From NCBI GenBank assembly GCA_003550325.1, contig QKWP01000686.1:178390-242389 (forward strand): a stretch of 64,000 nucleotides of DNA, written 5' to 3'. The notes under the pieces were generated by a model. The model searched no databases, had not been told where the DNA came from, and saw nothing but the letters and a program-made list of their open reading frames with translations. The position numbers and the translations under genes are program-made. Positions 33,060 through 46,536 of this stretch are shown piece after piece. The stretch is from Gigaspora rosea. Lineage: Eukaryota > Glomeromycota > Glomeromycetes > Diversisporales > Gigasporaceae. Positions within the stretch are counted from its first letter, which is position 1. Each line of letters starts with the position of its first letter.

Positions 33060-33970
33060 TGTACTGAAATATGATAATCGATTTTTTTTTTTTTAATGGT
33101 CAAGTGATAATTTGATAATTAGATTAATTAGATTTCTGATTTCTAATTGGATAAATTACCAAATTACGTTCTATGTCTATAAAAGGTCTAATCGACACAA
33201 TTAACACAATTACCATTTTTCGAAAAACCAAAAACAGCAATCGCGTGGAATATTTTAATAATAATAAACTTCAAGATGAATATTTAAAAAAAAAACAACC
33301 TGGATCGCTCCTTTCGGTATTTACACAGAACCTGTTACCTATTATGCAATAGGTAGTAATGAAATGCCAGGCCATTAAGGTAAATACGATATAATCTTTT
33401 ATTTTTTAATGTAAGTGTTTAACATTTTGAACACGTGTTATTCGTAGAAGGTCCGATGTCACGGTTTTAAAACTTGCCCTAATCTAAAAACAAATGCATT
33501 CTGCTGAACGAAGACCATGGGCCTTAAATCATTTTGACCTTTCAAGGCTCGTCTTGGATCATCGGAAAATATTAGCCCTAGAAAAGAGACTAAACATCAA
33601 GCAAGTTTTCAATATTTGAATCCAAGACTTTTTTATCTCGAAGAAATGAAAAAATGATTGGCGTGGTTCAAATAGTGCCAAATATGTAGTTCAAGCTAGC
33701 ACTTAATAGCAGATACAAATATTACTTTTTTAAACTTAGCAGAGCAAAATATTGATATTGAAAAAAAAATCATTTCATACCTATAGATGGGGATGAAATT
33801 GCCTTTCATAATAGAAAAAAAATTATTGAAATTGTTTATTGTAAAAATTTGTGAAATTATTCTTTCAAATAAAAATTAAATTTTATTAAATTTAAAGTTG
33901 TTTTTTATTGAAATAAACCAAACGGCATAACTGTTTTATTTAAAAAAAAATATATTAAAATGTTGAAATT
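33060..33970. other. Gene-free stretch upstream of the WD40 gene
   Basis: It presumably holds the WD40 gene promoter on the minus strand, but no defined element was found. A tract at 33310-33660 has higher GC and broken reading frames and may be an old gene fragment. It resembles no family I know. Confidence 0.4.
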
Positions 33971-34226
33971 AAGGCCATACAAAGTTAATTTTTTTGGTTC
34001 TCATAATATAAAATTTGAAAACTGACCCGGCAATCCGGCTTTTAATTTTATTTTCAAAAAATTTTATATGTAAAAAAACTTATAAAATTTTTTTATACAG
34101 ATATTTAAAAAAAAAAAAAAACCACTCCGATAATAAATATAGTCAAAAATTTTTTTTCAAAATTTTGCAAAATTTGACCCGGCCATGTTATGAGAACCAA
34201 CTTATTAAGTTTGTATTGCCTTATAA
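33970..34226. mobile_element. MITE with long inverted ends (GGTTCTCATAA)
   Basis: The outer ends AAGGCCATACAAAGTTAA and (complement) AAGGCAATACAAACTTAA are followed inward by a perfect TTGGTTCTCATAA repeat on each side and then by ACCCGGC strings in inverted arrangement. Together this gives a terminal inverted repeat of about 40 bp with one variable gap. The interior is poly-A/T-rich and non-coding. No clear target duplication was identified. The open frame 34015-34356 crosses it and is considered spurious. Confidence 0.65.
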
Positions 34227-34535
34227 TAAAATTTTAAAAATTTTTGACAACGTTACCTTAATTTCTTTAAACCTTGGCAATAATTTTATTCATATTGGAG
34301 AAGAAGCATTATTTGTAGATGTGATTTTCAAGAATACCACATTAGGCTTTTTTTGATTCTTATGATTCTTCGAGATATTTTGTTATTAAAAAGGAAGGAA
34401 TATATTAATAATAAAGAATTTATAAATTACTTGATTCTGCGGGAGGGATAGCATTAAATTAGCGATACTAATATTATTTTAATTTATGATTTAAAATAAT
34501 TTTTTTTTTTATAGTTATTAATTTCAATAAATTTC

Positions 34536-34539
<4 letters not shown>

Positions 34540-34567
<28 letters not shown>

Positions 34568-34568
34568 N
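34540..34568. other. Long poly-A run ending at an unresolved base (N)
   Basis: About 28 consecutive A bases end with N at 34568. Such a homopolymer cannot be read through reliably, so this is a likely contig junction. The stretch 34226-34945 otherwise shows no gene. Confidence 0.8.
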
Positions 34569-34947
34569 CTTTTCAAAAAATTATCTGATTTTTGGTACCT
34601 TTCTAACATATATTTGCTTAATGTTCTTATACTATTGATGGTTTATGATAAACTTTATCTATTTTATTGTAGTAATACATCAGTACATATGTAAAAATAA
34701 AAAAAAAAGTAACCATCATGATTCGATGAAAGGTTTATAAATATCTCTATATTCATAGGGAATATTAACACGAATAAAACAAAAAATAAATATCTACAAA
34801 TTGAGTTATCGAATTTAAATGAATTTGATAGTTTAAACGATCATTAAGCGATAACGATGATGAGAATCGCATAATTTGAGAAATACATGAAAATCAACCA
34901 AGTTGATTAAACTTATAAAAGTTGAACGACCAGAACCATTAAAAATA

Positions 34948-35158
34948 CCGTAGTGCACTGACTAAAGTATCCCACTTTTTCAAAATTCCCCTTGCAAAAT
35001 ACCCGGTGCAAAACAGGAAGCATCTATTAAATTAAATATAGATTTTTTTTTAAATTTTTAGACTGCTTATTGTAAGTGCATAATATGTATGTGCTTGAAA
35101 TTTTTTTTCTTGCGACACTAACCAGCTGCTGTATAATATACCCAGCAGTGCACTACGG
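34948..35158. mobile_element. MITE, 211 bp, TA target
   Basis: Perfect inverted ends CCGTAGTGCACTG and (complement) the same 13 bases, flanked by TA on both sides (34946-34947 and 35159-35160). The interior has no coding capacity. Tc1/mariner-type by target and size. Confidence 0.85.
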
Positions 35159-35617
35159 TAATTACAATCAGGATAATTTAGAAAATAAAGAACAGACTGA
35201 AAAAGAATTAAAAGATGACACTAATCTTTATTGACATATAGAAATTCTAAAGAATCCTAAGACTAACTAGAAGATATAGTCTATCAATATAGTCTTTATA
35301 TAATAAAAGTTATTAAAATTCAGAAATGGATAAAAAAATTAACGACTTATTTTTGCAGTATACTAGGAAAGTCATTATTTCACACATAAAATCTTGATAT
35401 CATAACGATATTGTGTGTGAATTAGGGTACCCTAGAGAATTATGCCTTTTTGTATGTTACCAGATAAATTGTTATTATAAAAAAAGATTTAAAATAAATA
35501 AATCTATGCATAATATTACCTCAAGGCGCATATAAGTCGTGTGATTTTTGTAAATTAGTAAAGAAAAATTTCCCTAATTTAAGTAAACACCACTAAAAAA
35601 AAAAACATAAATTTATC

Positions 35618-36645
35618 CTAGCACTCATTACTAGTCTTAGTATTAAGGATTAAACCAACAATTAATCCATAAAGACCCAATACTTCGGCAAAAATTAACA
35701 TCAAAACCATTGAGACAAAAAGTCTCGTTTGTTGTGCATACGCTCTAACAAACTGTTTTTTTTTTTTTTTGTGGTATTAATATAAAAGGAAATTTTAAGT
35801 ATCATTAGTATTATTGAAATCAATTATTGCAAGATTGGAAAAAAAGATTACTCACAGCATCACCAACAGCTCCTATTGAGTAACCTGCTCCTAAACCTGT
35901 AAGGCCTACTGTAAGACCTGAACCAAGGTGAATAAAGCCACTGAAAAAAAAAAAAATAAATAAATAAATAAATAAATTTTGGAATTAATGAACATTTAAT
36001 TTACACTTGAACGAGGGATATAACTTACGTAAATAGAGAATATGACTTGTTTGGGTCCACTATTTAAAAAATAAAATACGTAGAAATATTAGTATGAGAA
36101 AAAATAGAAAATTTATTAATGAAAATTTGTAACATACGTGATCCACATATTAAAACAGATATAACAAGTCCATAAACAGCAAGAATACCAGCCATAATTA
36201 CAGGTAGAAGTGACTAAAGTACGTAAAGTACGTAAAGTACGAAAAAAAAAATATCAATAAAAGTCTAAGAATAATAGAATAATTAATAAAAAATTACCTT
36301 CATAATAAGGTCAGGCCTAAAAGTTCCGACACCAGCAATTCCAATTCCAGCTTTTGCTGTCCCATAAGCGGCACCAATAGCTATTTCATTGGAAGAATTT
36401 TGTAAATTTACAAAATTTGGTATAAATAATAAATCGAGACAAATAACAAAAAAATAACGTTTTTTTATATATTAAACAAATTTTACAGCTAAAAATCATC
36501 TTTAAAAATTTAGAAAGGAAATATTAGTTAACGTTTAATTTCTTTTAGGAAAAAAAAAAAACTAAGCACCTACCGCTGCAGCAACTCCAGCGTGCCCGAA
36601 AAACGACGCATAAACTGGGCATTGATCGCTTACTGTCAAATCCAT
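35618..36645 (-). CDS. VMA3: V-type H+-ATPase proteolipid subunit c (16 kDa)
   Basis: Six minus-strand exons join in frame: 36570-36645, 36298-36380, 36138-36213, 36029-36059, 35856-35940, 35618-35752, giving 161 aa. This is the usual length for the 16-kDa proteolipid. The subunit forms the membrane rotor ring of the vacuolar proton pump. Visible are four hydrophobic helices: an N-terminal [19 protein letters not shown], then [60 protein letters not shown], and the last helix with [20 protein letters not shown]. The glutamate in FAEVLGLYG is the essential proton carrier. The first intron uses GTGCTT as donor after GCGGTAG. The alternative GTAGGT four bases earlier breaks the frame. The gene is single and complete, just left of the segmental duplication. 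Confidence 0.95.
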
Positions 36646-37779
36646 TGAAATATGATTGCAGTTCTTTAAATGAATTAACTACGATATTATATAAACACAA
36701 GCATTTTTATTTAATTTTATTAAACCAATGAAATTTCAAGATCTTATCTTAGTATCGCTTTATTACGTACTGTTGAGCCTACACAAAAATAGTATAATTT
36801 TTTTTTATTGCGAATCTGAGGCTAACTCTGAAGCACTCTGGAGTAGAACACAACCCAAGTTGAGGCGAGTTTAAAAATGTTTTTAATTTGGAGAAATTTG
36901 GAACAACCTGAATAGCTATAGAACATCTAGAGTAAAAAGTTAATCTACTTTACTGGAGTCCAACTAAAGATGCTGGTTAAGAGCGGTGAAATAGTTTCAC
37001 CACTACTGGTGAAACTGGCGTTGAATTTGTGAAAGTGGTAAAACTAACCTCACCAGCATCTCTAAGTCCAACCCGTTAACAAGATGTCAACTATCTCTGA
37101 AAACTTATCAAATTTTGAGGATCCAAAAGCCATTAAGTCGCATTATAATAGATTTGGTAGAAACTGTTAAAGCTTATTCCGTAACTCGTCACGACATAGT
37201 TACAGCTTAGGTTGTAACAGTTTCAACCGCATCTCAGTCGACTTAGACAACGTTTTGAAAAATCAGCTTGGTTGTTTAATAAGTATTTATTTGTACACCA
37301 TTCGAAGTCACAGGAAGGTAGAGTTTTGTTGCCCAGGTAACTAATTTACAATATTTTAACACTTTTTAAGAATTCAACATTATTAATAAACAATTTCTAT
37401 CGTATCATGCTGGCGCGGATTTGGTTAAAAACCAAATCTGCCGATATATGTACAACTTCGCAAAGACGCTAATATTTATGCGTAAAATAGCAAAGATAAT
37501 TAGAACTTCACTTTATATCTTTTATAATGAATCATTCATTAGGTGGTAAATATATATAAATGAGGATTGAGTTAATTGATTAATAATACCTTATAACCTG
37601 AAAGGATAATTGACAACTGAAGCGCATCGTCACCAAACGAAAATCTAGAGTACTTCTGTACTTGAATAGTCTAGTTTAAGGGTGATAATAATTATGAAAT
37701 AATTATCCTGTTAATAACAAATTTAACTTAGGATCACTCACATCTTTGATTCTAATAAAAACTTCCATTTATACCATAG

Positions 37780-38548
37780 ATTAATTGAAATGGTCAACAA
37801 AAAATTTTAAAATTTTTTTTATATGATTTATTAAAAATGTTTTGAAAACGAAAAAAATTTTTTATGAAATTTTAATTTTAATTATTCAATAATGTGACAA
37901 ATAATGCCAATTTTTTGAGAGGTTAAGTATTTTTATAAAACTCGAGATGGTTACGTAAATTAAAATTAAAACTAGAAGTATTTTACGTTGATTAAATGAG
38001 TGATGCCAAATTAAAACTTGAAAGTGAATATTCAATTTTTAAATGTGGCGAACGATATAAATAATAAATCGCTATGGTTGTAATTAGACTTTAATTTAGA
38101 CGCACCCACAAAAATTGTTTCTCCCGTAATTTTTTGATCAAGATCAGGTGCAAAATCGAAACGACTCCACTTTTTTTACAAAAAAAAAATCAATAACTCC
38201 GAAATTTTAATTAAGAAATCACCTTCTGCGGCCTAATTAAAAATGTTTCTCGTGAATTTTACTACGTGTATTAGGCATCAAGCTACCCTAACCCTAACTA
38301 TAACGCAATTTATTGGCTTTAATTTTTTTACGAATTTCGTGGGTGCGTACCCGAAATCGTATAAGATTATCGTTATGCATTCATGCAGTCTCAAACTGCA
38401 GCGAACTCTGGATCTTGCAATTCTATAGTTCTAAGTTTTAACTGTTTAAACGAAATCATATACACTTGTAGAGGTTAAATAAACATTTTAAACAATTTCG
38501 CTTCGATTCAGCATTTAATAATTACATATAAAAATAAATTATTAAATT
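37780..38548 (+). promoter_or_regulatory. Conserved upstream block of kinase copy 7
   Basis: This block contains the kinase-flanking module (AAACTCGAGATGGTTACGTA, CGCACCCACAAAAATTGTTT, CACTTTTTTTACAAAAAA, TTTCTCGTGAATTTTACTAC) and a CCCTAACCCTAA string at 38285. It is shared with unit 2 (49240-50011), and more weakly with the regions before copies 5 and 6. Shared position before intact kinases suggests promoter content. This is inference only, since whole segments were duplicated. Confidence 0.45.
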
Positions 38549-40314
38549 ATGGTATATTCAGAAGAATGGCTCCAAAAGGCTATTCACAAAGGTTACTTTA
38601 AGTCTTACAACTATTCTGAATTCTCTGTTCATAATCCAATTGGTAAAGGAGGTTTTGGAGTTGTATATAAAGCAAAATGGAAAGATTGCGGGTTAGCAAT
38701 TGCTCTTAAACAATTGAACATTATACCTATAGATGAAAAGACCATTCAAAGAGTTGTTAAAGAGGTAAGAAATTATATTATTGTTATAATAATAATGCAA
38801 GAATAATAAATAAAGCTACGAATTAATTCAACACTATATATATTTAGCTTAAAAACATACAAAAAGTTTGCAATAAGCATCCAAATATTATTGAATTTTA
38901 TGGTGTAACTCGAGGTTAGTAATAATAGTTGAATATTTTTGTATATTGAAAAAATTTCTAAAATATAATTATAATAGATCGGGGATTCTATCATATGCTT
39001 TTGCAATTGGCAAATAATGGAGATTTACGTGAATATTTAAAGATAAATTTTTCAAAGCTTGAGTGGACTGATAGATTACGGATGGCCCGTGAAATTTCAG
39101 ACGGCCTTGAATTCCTACATATACATGATATTATTCATCGAGATCTTGTAAGTGTTTGATTTTATTATTGATATTACACTTGGCTTTACTAGTTAGTAAC
39201 ATCTCGTTATATAGTGATCATGTTTAAGATGTATCAAAATCATCAAACCATGATCATTAGATCGCGAGATGTCATTAATTAGTAAAGAACTAGTAAGCAA
39301 AGTGTATATCCAATTTCATCACTTATATCTGATATGATATCTTGAATTTTTTTAAATGACAACGATTTTAATGTTCTATAATTAAATTAAAAATTCTTTT
39401 GTTTCAGCATTCCAAAAATATCCTAGTTCATAACGGAAAACTGTTGATTGCAGATTTTGGCTTATCAAAAGACGAGACATCTAAAACTTCAAATGCTAGT
39501 GTTCATGGAATGCAAGCATACATTGATCCCCAATGTTTCGAAGACGTATCATATAAACGTAGCAAGAAATCTGATATATATAGCTTTGGAGTAATTCTTT
39601 GGGAAATTTCAAGTGGTAGACCGCCATTCCAATCGTTAAACCCTTATGCCATTACTATTCATATATTCAAAGGAGAAAGAGAAATACCTGTAGAAGGTAC
39701 ACCAGACTCATATATTCAACTCTACCAAAAATGTTGGAATGTTGATCCCAACCAACGACCTGAACTTGAAGAAATTCAAGAAAGCCTATTGGATCTATCA
39801 GGAAAAGAAAATTTTGGTACGTATAATAAACTGCACGGTTTATAATGAATTATTCTGAATGATTGAGATTCATTATTACTTGCCAATAAAAACATAATTT
39901 GGTGGAGTGTTAATTATTTGCGCAATCTTATTAAAAAATTTCTTTTATTATTTAGGTACAAGTAAATTCGACGAATTTATTTCGGATACAACGCTTGAAA
40001 TCTCAAATTCGGACATTCCATTATCAACTAATTCAAATCATGACTATGAGAAGATATTGGAACAACTTTTTAAATTTATAGACGATTTATCTATGGAATA
40101 CTTCTTGAACGCGGGGGCAGGAATGTGGGAATTACAACCTAGATCACGTGATGTGAAAGAGCGGGGAGTTGGACTTTTTATACAAATTTTAAATAATTTA
40201 TCACATGATTTATGCTTTTTTTTTTTACCAAAAAAAGATATGTCGTATAACAAAAATCAATTGCCTTTTTCTTTGTACCGTAGATCACAAAAAATTTTCC
40301 GACACATTACGTAA
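38549..40314 (+). CDS. TKL-type protein kinase, copy 7 (intact)
   Basis: Exons 38549-38764, 38848-38914, 38978-39147, 39408-39816 and 39956-40314 join in frame to 406 aa. It has the same architecture and motif positions as copy 6: GKGGFGVV (32-39), Lys54 in IALKQL, HRDL/HSKN across intron 3, DFGLSKDETSKTSN, SDIYSFGVILWEISSGRPPF, NQRPELEEIQES. The tail reads KFDEFISDTTLEISNSDIPL, EQLFKFIDDLSMEYFLNAGA and continues to PKKDMSYNKNQ, longer than copy 6 by nine residues. The last intron has donor GTACGT. Probably an active cytosolic kinase of unknown target. It heads duplication unit 1, and its 5' half is almost identical to copy 8. Confidence 0.88.
39177..39304. mobile_element. MITE in intron 3 of kinase copy 7 (internally deleted)
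   Basis: Same element as 7583-7734, with the left end CACTTGGCTTTACTAGTT intact. The right end is degenerate (GTAGCAAAGTG-like), and a central segment retained in copy 8 (near 50685-50730) is missing here. Confidence 0.65.
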
Positions 40315-40319
40315 TGTCA

Positions 40320-42520
40320 TACCCATTTAACTATAAAATCCAATATATCCTATTGAAGTAAGAGAATAAACGTATAACCGAATATAATCTAATAAATAAA
40401 ATCTGTATCTGACTTACCACTGTCATACTGTCATATAAATTTATATTAAATGTAACATGTGGCGAATGCTTGCAGTTTTAATTTTAACCACACTCAGAGC
40501 TTATGACATTCTCTGATTCTGTATCAAAATTACAAGATTCCGCATGACAGGGCAAATAATAAGTCATGCGAGAATTTGCGTTAATTGCTCTAGCGTTGCC
40601 ACCTTAATAACCAATCGAATTTCAAGATCAGGTGCAGAAGACACCATTCAGTGCACTAATAAAAAGGCTTTCTGGGACTTTCTTGCATTATTTAACTGAA
40701 TATAATAGCGAAACCTATCCTTAATTTGCAGCGAAATTTTTTTGTTGAAATCTTTAGATTGGTAAAGTTAGAGTTCTAATAAAGTATAAATTGGCTGGTT
40801 CGAATTGAAGCTAATAAACTTTAAATCTCTGAATAATAACAAATGATCTGTTCATTTCGATTATCCCAGTTTTTAACATACAAGAAAACTTATTTAATGA
40901 ATTACCAACGTAATTCTCTAGATTTCTAGATTTAAATATGAACCTTTTTATGGATCATAATTTATTATATATGCAGACGAGAGCTTACAAAAGGTAAAAA
41001 CCAGTGCTCTAAGATCATGTATGTAAATATCATTGATTTGCCAAATCTTTTAGATGTAAGTCAGGGACACGGAAAATTTGGATCCAAGTAAATCCAAATA
41101 TCTAGGTATTTTCCATGTAAATCCAAATTTTCGACCAGTTTTCATAAAGTTAACGATGTTTATTGGTTAGAAAATTAAAAATGTGATCATTAATCAATCA
41201 AATCCATCAAAATTTAATATTAGCAAATGTTAATTTTTACTACAGTATCTATGAAAAAGTTATTCTTTATTTTCAGCCATTGCGACCTTTATTATACACA
41301 TCTTTAATTCACTACCTTACTACTTAACCAGTTACGCTTACTATGTAGTCCTATAACATTAAGCAATAATATTGCTTAATTTTATACATCATATATATTA
41401 TATGGATGTATAAGCATAAGCTTATTGTTATCATAATAACATGTTAAATAGTATACATTAGGTCTTCAAGTTTAAACTTTATACATAATGCTTCAATTTT
41501 CTTTTCTTGTTATAACTTGTAATAAATATTTTGGGTAGTAGATTATTTTGGATTGTCTCTTAACAGTGAATATTAATATTCGTGTAAAGCCACCATGTGA
41601 TGTTTTTGTTACATTTTCATAAAGTATAAATAAGTTACCCGGCAATTAACATCAACCAATCTTGTTCTAACGGAAAACAGATTTTCAGCAAAGATTGATT
41701 TTTGTGATAATTTGACCTAGATTATAAAAATAATATTGACTAAAAATTGTCCAAATTTATCCAAATATTTGCGATTTACAAAATAAAAATTTTGCGACTA
41801 ATAAAAATAATTTTTCCGTGTCTCTGATGTACCATTCGGGTAACCGTGTACCCAATCACGCGACCCGAAATTTTTGTCAACCGGCTCAGACTTTTAGCAA
41901 CCCGAAACCTTTTACTAATCAGGTGATCCGAAATTGTTATGGGCTAGAATCTTACAGCTGTTTTCATAACACTTGAAAAATTGCCGATGAATGAATAGGT
42001 AAGTTCTCATTAATTCGGTTTTCAGCTACCCCAGAATTTATGAAAACAACTGTAATCTATCGCAAACAATGCTTTACTCGAGTAAATAATTGGTTTTTAT
42101 GTGCCGTTACGTGCAACTATGAACAAAATTTTGAAACCTTACCTGAAAGACTAAACCAAAAATGCTTTATGATATTAAAATTCATAACGCAGGATATGTT
42201 CATGCTGAAATTTCATAGCGATAATCCGTCTAAGCGTATTTTAGTATTTACCAAATTTTTTGTGATAATCGGATAACCCGGTATCCGGTTTAAATTTCGG
42301 GTACCCGGTTGATTGACCCGACAGGTTCAGAGGTTACGGATAGAATCCTATTACAGTCCAGTACCGGAAAAGCAAGTCGATTTGGCTCAAGGAATAACCG
42401 ATTTAAAAATTGAGAATGAGAAAGTATTGATTGTTACTGATTTTATTTTGAAAACTCATTTTTAAATAAAATTGAACTCACGCTCTTATTAATATAATAC
42501 ATTACGCGTTATTGATTATT
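40320..42520. repeat. Spacer of duplication unit 1, gene-free
   Basis: Non-coding spacer also present at 55330-56830 and, inverted, at 21000-24120. It includes a decayed copy of the unknown remnant (about 40560-40660, minus), a palindromic AAGCAATAATATTGCTT string (41362) and, at 41820-42340, a block rich in GGGTA/ACCCG strings. The open frame 42040-42276 lies in this repeated block and resembles no protein I know. Confidence 0.6.
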
Positions 42521-44810
42521 GGCCGGAGCGTAGCGACGGTCAATTAGTGTCTATGCAAAGTGATACAAAAATTACTTTCCTGATGTGCTTCAATTGTAAA
42601 AATCTTGACAAATTTTACTTTTTTGATATACTTGCATATTATGATGTAAATCTTATCAGAAATGGTATGATATTTGGAAATTTTTTGTCCGCACGCGTGT
42701 CTATATTTGTGCTTTAATGTTACCAACATATGCATATTAACGCGTTTGTGTAATATGATGATGATGGGCTCCGTGATACTATATGCAGTACAATATCAGA
42801 TATAGTATTTAAATATTTTGGCTCCGGCCCTACAATGCTACGCATTAGCCTAGTGAGTATTAAAAAATAAATTACTTTTGTTTTATCAAACGCAGATCTC
42901 ACAATCACTCAATGCTGATTGGTCAGTTGTTTGTTTTGATGTTATAAATTTTATAAACAAACCTTCATGTTCAAAAATTCACTACACTCTTTTTTTTCTT
43001 AAATTAATTTTCGACTACTTTTCGACTTCATAACGCAACACTTTTTTTTTTTCTTATAATATTTTAGTTCTCAACTTCAAAACGATAATGAAGACGGCAA
43101 TGAAGGTTAGTATTATGTTCATGAACATTTCGGGAATGGAAGGTTGTCTACTATATCGGGTCTAATGGTTTTGTATGAGAAATCGGTTACATGGGACTTT
43201 TCACTGGGTTCATAGGAGAATTTAGTTATGAGCTTTCCTGATCCTAATATAGTAGCAATCTTGGCTTATTACAATATGGGAGGAACGTCGTTTGCCAGTA
43301 CTGGGAAGTCAGTAGGCTATTAACGTATATGGCTTGATAAGAGTGTCTAGTTGCGCAACTAGCAGCTTCGTGCTGGCTTGATAAGAGTCATTGGCTCTTT
43401 GGCAAGTGAGTTGACCCAGTTAACTGGCCTTTGGCAAGTATTAGTTTGTACTGTCTTTTTGGAAGTGCCGAGTCGGAACCAAGGACTTCTCGTAATAAAC
43501 AACATAGTGTTAGCTATTTTAATACTTTATTTTGTATTTTACTAACTTTATTTTTTTAATAGTTTAAAATAATAGATTATTCGATTTTCAAACTACAGAA
43601 AACCTCCAATATCGGGAAGAGATGTGAAACTTTATTATGGATGAGTTCCCATATTTTATACGACATTATTTCGCTCATGTCTGTAATATTTATAGCTGAT
43701 TTTAATTTATTTTTGAGATATTAATTTTTTAAAAAATTTCCGTCGTAATTATAATTTAAATTAAATAAAATAATTTAATTAGTTATAGAAATTAATTGCT
43801 TGTTTCTCGTGTAAATTTGGTACTAAATTTTGTTATATATTTACTATATATAAATACTGTATTCAGAGTGAATTTTCATACGGGTGATTCTTGTAAAAAT
43901 TCCTTTTTATTAATAAAATTATTAATAAAGTTATTCGTTAATTTACAATCAAAAGAATTTTTTCTTTAAAACAATAAAAATATAATGAAATACCTGAGTG
44001 GTGGAAACTCTAAAGTCCTTCATGGTATGATGAAATGCCTAAACTCACGTCTATCTTCCGTGAACACATAATAATTCTGAATTTAAACCGGTTTATCAGA
44101 GTTTTACAGCCAAATTAAACCATTTACTATAGTATAAAGCCGATTTACCATTACAGTATTAAAATTTATTTTACACAAAAAATTTTCTATTAGTATACAT
44201 ATACAAGTATATTGATATCTCAAATTCTGATTATTGTATAAGCTAGCTTTGAGAATTCTAACAAAAAATATTGAAAACTCTTAATTGATACTAGCATATA
44301 AAACACGAGTATAATGGTAAATCAATGTAATGTAAAATTTAAAGAAAAAAAATTAAACTAGTTTAAAGGGTTAGGGTTACAGTAGAAGATAGTTTAATAA
44401 TAAAATTTGCATATATTTTTCGTTAAACCCTAAAGTAATTTCACAAGCAGAATTACTTTTTATACATTAATGAACAAATAGAAATTGTCAAAAATATTGC
44501 AAAATTTTAGTAAAAAATTTTCCAACTCTAAAGCTAATTTTACCCTAACTTTATACTTTGTTAATTGTTTTTTGTCTTATAATTTATACTGTATGTTACA
44601 CTATTTTGTAAATTAATAATTTAAATACGTACACGAAACTACTAAATTTTACATAAATATTTGTTTGAACCTATATATTTATATAAATACAGTATTATTT
44701 TTTCAAATAAATTAAAATGACAATTAATGAGTTTATTTTTTTTTATAAATAACTAAAAAAGAAATATTCTTCACAAATTCAATTAATATAACTAAAAATC
44801 CTATTAACAA
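42520..44810. repeat. Repeated non-coding block between spacer and enolase
   Basis: From 42890 onward this matches 50850-53035 of unit 2. It contains a GC-richer tract with GTCTAGTTGCGCAACTAGCA (a hairpin) and repeated GGCTTGATAAGAGT and TTGGCAAGT strings (43325-43450), then an AT-rich part that follows the enolase 3' end. No gene was recognised. Confidence 0.6.
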
Positions 44811-44900
44811 AGTTACAAGTTATGAGCATGTCTAAAATTTTCACCCGCATAAATAGCATCAGAACCTAATTCTTTTTCAATAAGTAATAATTGATTATAT

Positions 44901-45240
44901 GGGGTGTCCCCTATTAAAAGGGCCCATTTTTACAATCATCTCATTTTGAGATAATTGAGTTTAACCATTTGTTTTGATTTTCGGACTGATCCGGGATTAA
45001 CCAAATTTCACACTTTTGATTGGTTAAATGTAGCAGGTGACTATCGGGTAGTCTCGTGATGTGCTTGGCCTTAGACAACTTCGTTTAATATTTCTTTTAC
45101 GTTATCTCTATTTTTTATTATGCAAATCGACTTTCATTTATAATTGAAAAATGTCAATCATGTTAAAATTTACATGAATCTAATAAAAACTCAATTTTTG
45201 AAAAATTGTAAAAATGGGCCCTTTTAATAGGAGACACCCC
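44901..45240. mobile_element. MITE inserted in enolase pseudogene 1, 340 bp
   Basis: The inverted ends GGGGTGTCCCCTATTAAAAG and (complement) GGGGTGTCTCCTATTAAAAG continue through GGGCCCATTTTTACAA on both sides, a terminal repeat of about 36 bp. It interrupts the codons for ESLAKYNQ. Enolase pseudogene 2 lacks the element at the same place (53119-53135). Flanking TA/ATA repeats suggest a 2-3-bp target. Confidence 0.88.
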
Positions 45241-46536
45241 ATATTAGCCAATCTTTCGGAGCGGCATGGTGCACCAGTTTTAATCTGCCCGGACGTAAAC
45301 CAACCACAAGATCAGCAAAAGTATCTTCAGTTCTCCAGATCGGTGAGAAACCATTACACCCCATCCACTCCCTTGAGATAATTTGGAACTTATATATATA
45401 AAAAAAAATTCCTTAATATAAAGGGATAAATAGTGAATAATCAAATTAAAATTAAAGATATTAATTAGAGCTTCGATCCTTAATCCGACAACCCAAATTG
45501 ATCTTTAAATCTAAACAGATTCAGATATCCAGATCAGAGATTTTTACTCGGATTGATCNAATAAAGTTATTCGTTAATTTACAATCAAAAGAATTTTTTC
45601 TTTAAAACAATAAAAATATAATGAAATACCTGAGTGGTGGAAACTCTAAAGTCCTTCATGGTATGATGAAATGCCTAAACTCACGTCTATCTTCCGTGAA
45701 CACATAATAATTCTGAATTTAAACCGGTTTATCAGAGTTTTACAGCCAAATTAAACCATTTACTATAGTATAAAGCCGATTTACCATTACAGTATTAAAA
45801 TTTATTTTACACAAAAAATTTTCTATTAGTATACATATACAAGTATATTGATATCTCAAATTCTGATTATTGTATAAGCTAGCTTTGAGAATTCTAACAA
45901 AAAATATTGAAAACTCTTAATTGATACTAGCATATAAAACACGAGTATAATGGTAAATCAATGTAATGTAAAATTTAAAGAAAAAAAATTAAACTAGTTT
46001 AAAGGGTTAGGGTTACAGTAGAAGATAGTTTAATAATAAAATTTGCATATATTTTTCGTTAAACCCTAAAGTAATTTCACAAGCAGAATTACTTTTTATA
46101 CATTAATGAACAAATAGAAATTGTCAAAAATATTGCAAAATTTTAGTAAAAAATTTTCCAACTCTAAAGCTAATTTTACCCTAACTTTATACTTTGTTAA
46201 TTGTTTTTTGTCTTATAATTTATACTGTATGTTACACTATTTTGTAAATTAATAATTTAAATACGTACACGAAACTACTAAATTTTACATAAATATTTGT
46301 TTGAACCTATATATTTATATAAATACAGTATTATTTTTTCAAATAAATTAAAATGACAATTAATGAGTTTATTTTTTTTTATAAATAACTAAAAAAGAAA
46401 TATTCTTCACAAATTCAATTAATATAACTAAAAATCCTATTAACAAAGTTACAAGTTATGAGCATGTCTAAAATTTTCACCCGCATAAATAGCATCAGAA
46501 CCTAATTCTTTTTCAATAAGTAATAATTGATTATAT

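Noticed and set aside
34015..34356. 113-residue open frame
   Set aside because: It crosses a MITE with inverted ends and is made of poly-A/T-encoded Lys, Phe, Ile and Asn.
38243..38428. Open frame identical at 38243 and 49706 (MFLVNFTTCIRHQATLTLTI...)
   Set aside because: Its identity is explained by the segmental duplication. It lies in the non-coding kinase-flanking module and crosses telomere-like repeats.
40790..40815. GGTTCGAATT string resembling a tRNA T-loop
   Set aside because: No acceptor, D or anticodon arms could be paired around it, and the copies at 23575 and 56085 simply repeat the spacer. No tRNA or rRNA was supported anywhere in the window.
42040..42276. 78-residue open frame in the unit 1 spacer
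   Set aside because: The homologous inverted DNA at 21000-21300 does not keep the frame and no family was recognised.
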